A stretch of 64,000 bases of DNA from UKL13-2 sp038321965 (GTDB lineage: Bacteria; Pseudomonadota; Gammaproteobacteria; Burkholderiales; Usitatibacteraceae). Both the position numbers and the translations under genes were made by a program. The stretch lies in contig JBBQFL010000015.1 of assembly GCA_038321965.1 (NCBI GenBank), positions 1-64,000 on the forward strand, given 5' to 3'. The notes beneath the pieces are model-generated. The model did no database searches. It was not told the origin of the DNA and was given only the letters and a program-made list of their open reading frames with translations. Shown here in pieces: positions 63,070 to 64,000 of this stretch. Numbering within the stretch: position 1 is the first letter of the stretch; every line of letters begins with the position of its first letter.

Positions 63070-64000
63070 TGAATGACGCGCTGAGCAGTCGTTTTACCAC
63101 ACACGAAGTGACCAATCAGTCACCGCCTCTGTTGGACGTGAACGCTTACGCGGCCGACACGCCTTTACGCGAAGCGGTTGTACGGGAAGGGGCCACATTC
63201 GCGCATCGGGCACTGCATGACTTGGGCACGGTCGTAGGCGGTGAAATGTTCAACCTGGGTTTTCAAGCCAACGAAAACAGGCCGGTGTTCAAGCCCTTTG
63301 ATCGCTTTGGTCATCGCATCGACGAGGTCGAGTTTCATCCCGCATATCACCGTCTGATGCAACTGGGTGTTCAGCATGGCGTGGCTAGTTTCTCCTGGCG
63401 GCACGCCGAAAAGGAAGGTGCACACGTCGCGCGGGCGGCGCTGATGTATTTGTTTTCACAAACTGATCAGGGCACTTCATGTCCGTTGACCATGACGCAT
63501 GCGGCAGTGCCGGTATTGCGCCAATCTACAGACCTCGCGGCGAGCTGGTTGCCGCGGATTCTCTCGACCGAATACGATTCGCGCCATGTGCCGGCATGGG
63601 AGAAGGCCGGCAATACCATCGGCATGGGTATGACCGAAAAGCAGGGCGGATCCGACGTGCGCGCCAACACCACACGTGCGCACCCGGTAGGCGCGACAGG
63701 ACCAGATCAACTCTACGAACTCGTTGGTCACAAATGGTTCATGTCGGCGCCTATGTGCGATGGCTTTCTGGTGCTCGCGCAGGTCGAGCGCGGAATATCG
63801 TGTTTCCTGCTGCCCAGGTTTGCACCCAATGGCCAGCGCAACGCGATCCGCATACAGCGCCTCAAGAACAAACTCGGTGACTGGAGCAACGCCAGTTCGG
63901 AAGTCGAATTTCACGGCGCGCTGGCGTGGCTGGTCGGCGAGGAGGGACGCGGCATTGCGACCATCCTTGAAATGGTTGCCCTGACCCGTGAGGACTGCAT
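63069..64000 (+). CDS. aidB: AidB-type acyl-CoA dehydrogenase (3' truncated by the window end)
   Basis: An open frame of 310 codons with no stop before the window edge. It matches the AidB subgroup of acyl-CoA dehydrogenases, whose members are about 540 residues: LREAVVREGATFAHRAL, LDEVEFHPAYH-like IDEVEFHPAYHRLMQL, IGMGMTEKQGGSDVRANTTRA (FAD/substrate signature), LVGHKWFMSAPMCDGFLVLAQ, SCFLLPRF, NGQRNAIRIQRLKNKLG and NASSEVEFHGALAWLVGEEGRGI. In E. coli AidB binds DNA and protects against alkylation. The C-terminal DNA-binding helical domain lies outside the window. The ATG at 63069 overlaps the start of the opposing remnant frame. Confidence 0.9.
   Translation, partial: MNDALSSRFTTHEVTNQSPPLLDVNAYAADTPLREAVVREGATFAHRALHDLGTVVGGEMFNLGFQANENRPVFKPFDRFGHRIDEVEFHPAYHRLMQLGVQHGVASFSWRHAEKEGAHVARAALMYLFSQTDQGTSCPLTMTHAAVPVLRQSTDLAASWLPRILSTEYDSRHVPAWEKAGNTIGMGMTEKQGGSDVRANTTRAHPVGATGPDQLYELVGHKWFMSAPMCDGFLVLAQVERGISCFLLPRFAPNGQRNAIRIQRLKNKLGDWSNASSEVEFHGALAWLVGEEGRGIATILEMVALTREDC

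Overview
The window reads as chromosomal DNA of a betaproteobacterium (Burkholderiales or a close relative). The main evidence is the core block tRNA-Leu, tig, clpP, clpX, lon, hupB, tRNA-Val, tRNA-Asp, ppiD, which is typical of that group, together with hpnCDE hopanoid-precursor genes, YejABEF-type peptide ABC genes and overall codon use. No phage, CRISPR array, integron or complete IS was found. The only sign of mobile-element activity is an abrupt break at the left edge.

Layout. (1) About 1-6276: a divergent tetR / RND efflux locus (fusion protein, pump, outer-membrane factor). It carries an almost textbook AcrR-type operator, and the outer-membrane factor gene is cut off halfway, possibly by an IS whose 3' end starts the window. 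(2) 6279-9880: a minus-strand signalling operon of a membrane Ser/Thr kinase, a duplicated TssQ-like TPR lipoprotein and a membrane class III nucleotide cyclase. (3) 9945-13730: hpnC-hpnD-hpnE plus an SDR lacking its catalytic Tyr, all translationally coupled. (4) 13889-22708: the proteostasis block, with a sigma-32-like promoter in front of lon. (5) 22753-24499: an SDR and fabI. (6) 24639-37749: five tandem paralogous family-5 solute-binding proteins followed by two permeases and a double ATPase, ending in a perfect 18-bp bidirectional terminator.

(7) 37817-45575: two large secreted Ig/FnIII-like proteins whose C-termini share a duplicated WW/GWG module. They flank a YtkA/FixH-like lipoprotein and a di-heme peroxidase (MauG/CcpA type). 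(8) 45895-54638: an EF-G-like GTPase, a ketopantoate reductase-like protein with an S41 protease, threonine catabolism (kbl-tdh), trhO and an RluA-type pseudouridine synthase. (9) 54708-64000: acyl-CoA metabolism (large acetyl-CoA hydrolase/transferase, LCAD-like dehydrogenase, a 3' truncated aidB), a saccharopine dehydrogenase-like protein, a CDP-alcohol phosphatidyltransferase, rhlE and a small secreted protein.

The best candidates for undescribed biology are the folded, terminator-bounded intergenic element at 60091-60227, the five-receptor/one-translocator peptide transporter, the four-copy WW/GWG module bracketing the peroxidase cassette, and the kinase/TssQ/cyclase operon. Motif residue numbers are counted from the chosen starts; those given as 'about' are estimates. 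No similarity search was run.
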